6,248 nt of DNA, taken from JBHIBA01 sp046758845. Lineage in GTDB: Bacteria > UBA8248 > JACPRG01 > G963555815. The DNA lies in assembly GCA_046758845.1 (NCBI GenBank), contig JBHIBA010000279.1, positions 1 to 6,248 on the forward strand, read 5' to 3'. The position numbers and the translations under genes were made by a program. Below the pieces are notes generated by a model. The model had not been told where the DNA came from, did no database searches, and worked only from the letters and a program-made list of their open reading frames with translations. Shown here piece by piece: positions 6,027 through 6,248 of this stretch (the first letter of the stretch is position 1; every line of letters starts with the position of its first letter).

Positions 6027-6056
6027 AGCGTAACCCTTCCTGGAGAGGGGTGTCAA
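6027..6056 (-). promoter_or_regulatory. Candidate promoter of the putative RNA
   Basis: A consensus TTGACA lies on the minus strand at 6056-6051. After 18 bp comes TACGCT (6032-6027), which keeps the three most important -10 bases (T, A and final T). Counting on gives +1 at the A of 6020, one base before the 14-bp closing helix. The -10 is weak, so an activator at the adjacent palindrome is possible. Confidence 0.45.
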
Positions 6057-6063
6057 GCAAAAT

Positions 6064-6108
6064 CTACAATATGTAGGAAAAATTTTCAACGAAGGCCCCA
6101 ACATGTTG
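6064..6108. promoter_or_regulatory. Operator-like palindrome pair upstream of the putative RNA
   Basis: CTACA-ATA-TGTAG (6064-6076) has perfect 5-bp arms and lies eight bases from the -35 box at 6056-6051. CAACATGTTG (6099-6108) is a perfect 10-bp palindrome. Both contain CAAYATGT, 32 bp apart. The same octamer occurs twice, 31 bp apart, in front of the endonuclease gene (868-875 and 899-906). TACA/TGTA half-sites are used by BlaI/MecI/CopY-type repressors, but the spacing here differs and the regulator is unknown. Confidence 0.35.
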
Positions 6109-6168
6109 ATCTTCGAAGAATTTTCGATATTCTCGGGCTCCGCCCTACGAAGTCCCCAGGTCCCACGT

Positions 6169-6198
6169 TCAACATTCGAGATCGCCAAGAGGTATAAA
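6169..6198 (+). promoter_or_regulatory. Weak candidate promoter pointing off the right edge
   Basis: TCAACA (6169-6174) and TATAAA (6193-6198) are 18 bp apart on the plus strand. If real, it would serve a gene beyond the window. No open frame with a credible ribosome site is visible in the remaining 50 bases. Confidence 0.2.
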
Positions 6199-6248
6199 GA
6201 GAGATTCACGATCTCAGGTCAGCGGCACCGCCCGGCGCGCACCGCTTG

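Noticed and set aside
5646..6209. 187-codon minus-strand open frame spanning the nuclease 3' end and the putative RNA
   Set aside because: It starts with GTG without a ribosome site and overlaps the real nuclease gene antisense. Its product is rich in Cys and Trp with no recognisable motif. The structured-RNA pairing explains the region better.

Overview
GC-rich bacterial chromosome, probably from an uncultured environmental lineage. The genes are tightly packed, one starts with TTG, and a GAGCG/GCGAAGGGTC-type palindromic intergenic repeat is present. Nothing in the window fixes the phylum. No phage, transposase, CRISPR array, tRNA or rRNA was found.

Layout, left to right. A HhH-GPD/[4Fe-4S] endonuclease III-type DNA glycosylase lies on the minus strand (103-840). 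Upstream of it is a 131-bp intergenic region with a perfect TATAAT and a 10-bp inverted repeat just downstream of it. Next comes a two-gene minus-strand operon encoding the halves of a heterodimeric ABC exporter (972-2876 and 2876-4606). Its reading frames touch as TGATG, and one ATPase site is degenerate (Asp in place of the Walker B Glu), as in BmrC/BmrD or TM287/288. A divergent intergenic region of about 460 bp follows. It holds a promoter candidate for the exporter, a REP-like inverted repeat, and a run of hairpins, one a perfect 11-bp stem. A secreted or membrane-tethered staphylococcal-nuclease-like protein is then encoded on the plus strand (5067-5696); its C-terminal metal-binding-like tail has lost its cysteine.

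The right end (5697-6248) has no convincing protein gene. Instead, 5734-6020 is enclosed by a perfect 14-bp inverted repeat. Inside are further long helices whose G.U wobbles are allowed only in a minus-strand transcript. A TTGACA-N18-TACGCT promoter on that strand predicts a start at 6020, one base before the enclosing helix. This looks like an RNA of about 287 nt that I cannot assign to any known family, and it is the main item to check. Upstream of it is a pair of CAAYATGT-centred palindromes about three helical turns apart. The same arrangement occurs upstream of the endonuclease gene and nowhere else in the window, which hints at a shared regulator.

Functionally, the window combines base-excision repair, multidrug or lipid-type export and an extracytoplasmic nuclease. 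No single pathway links them, and the shared operator-like motif is the only sign of coordination.
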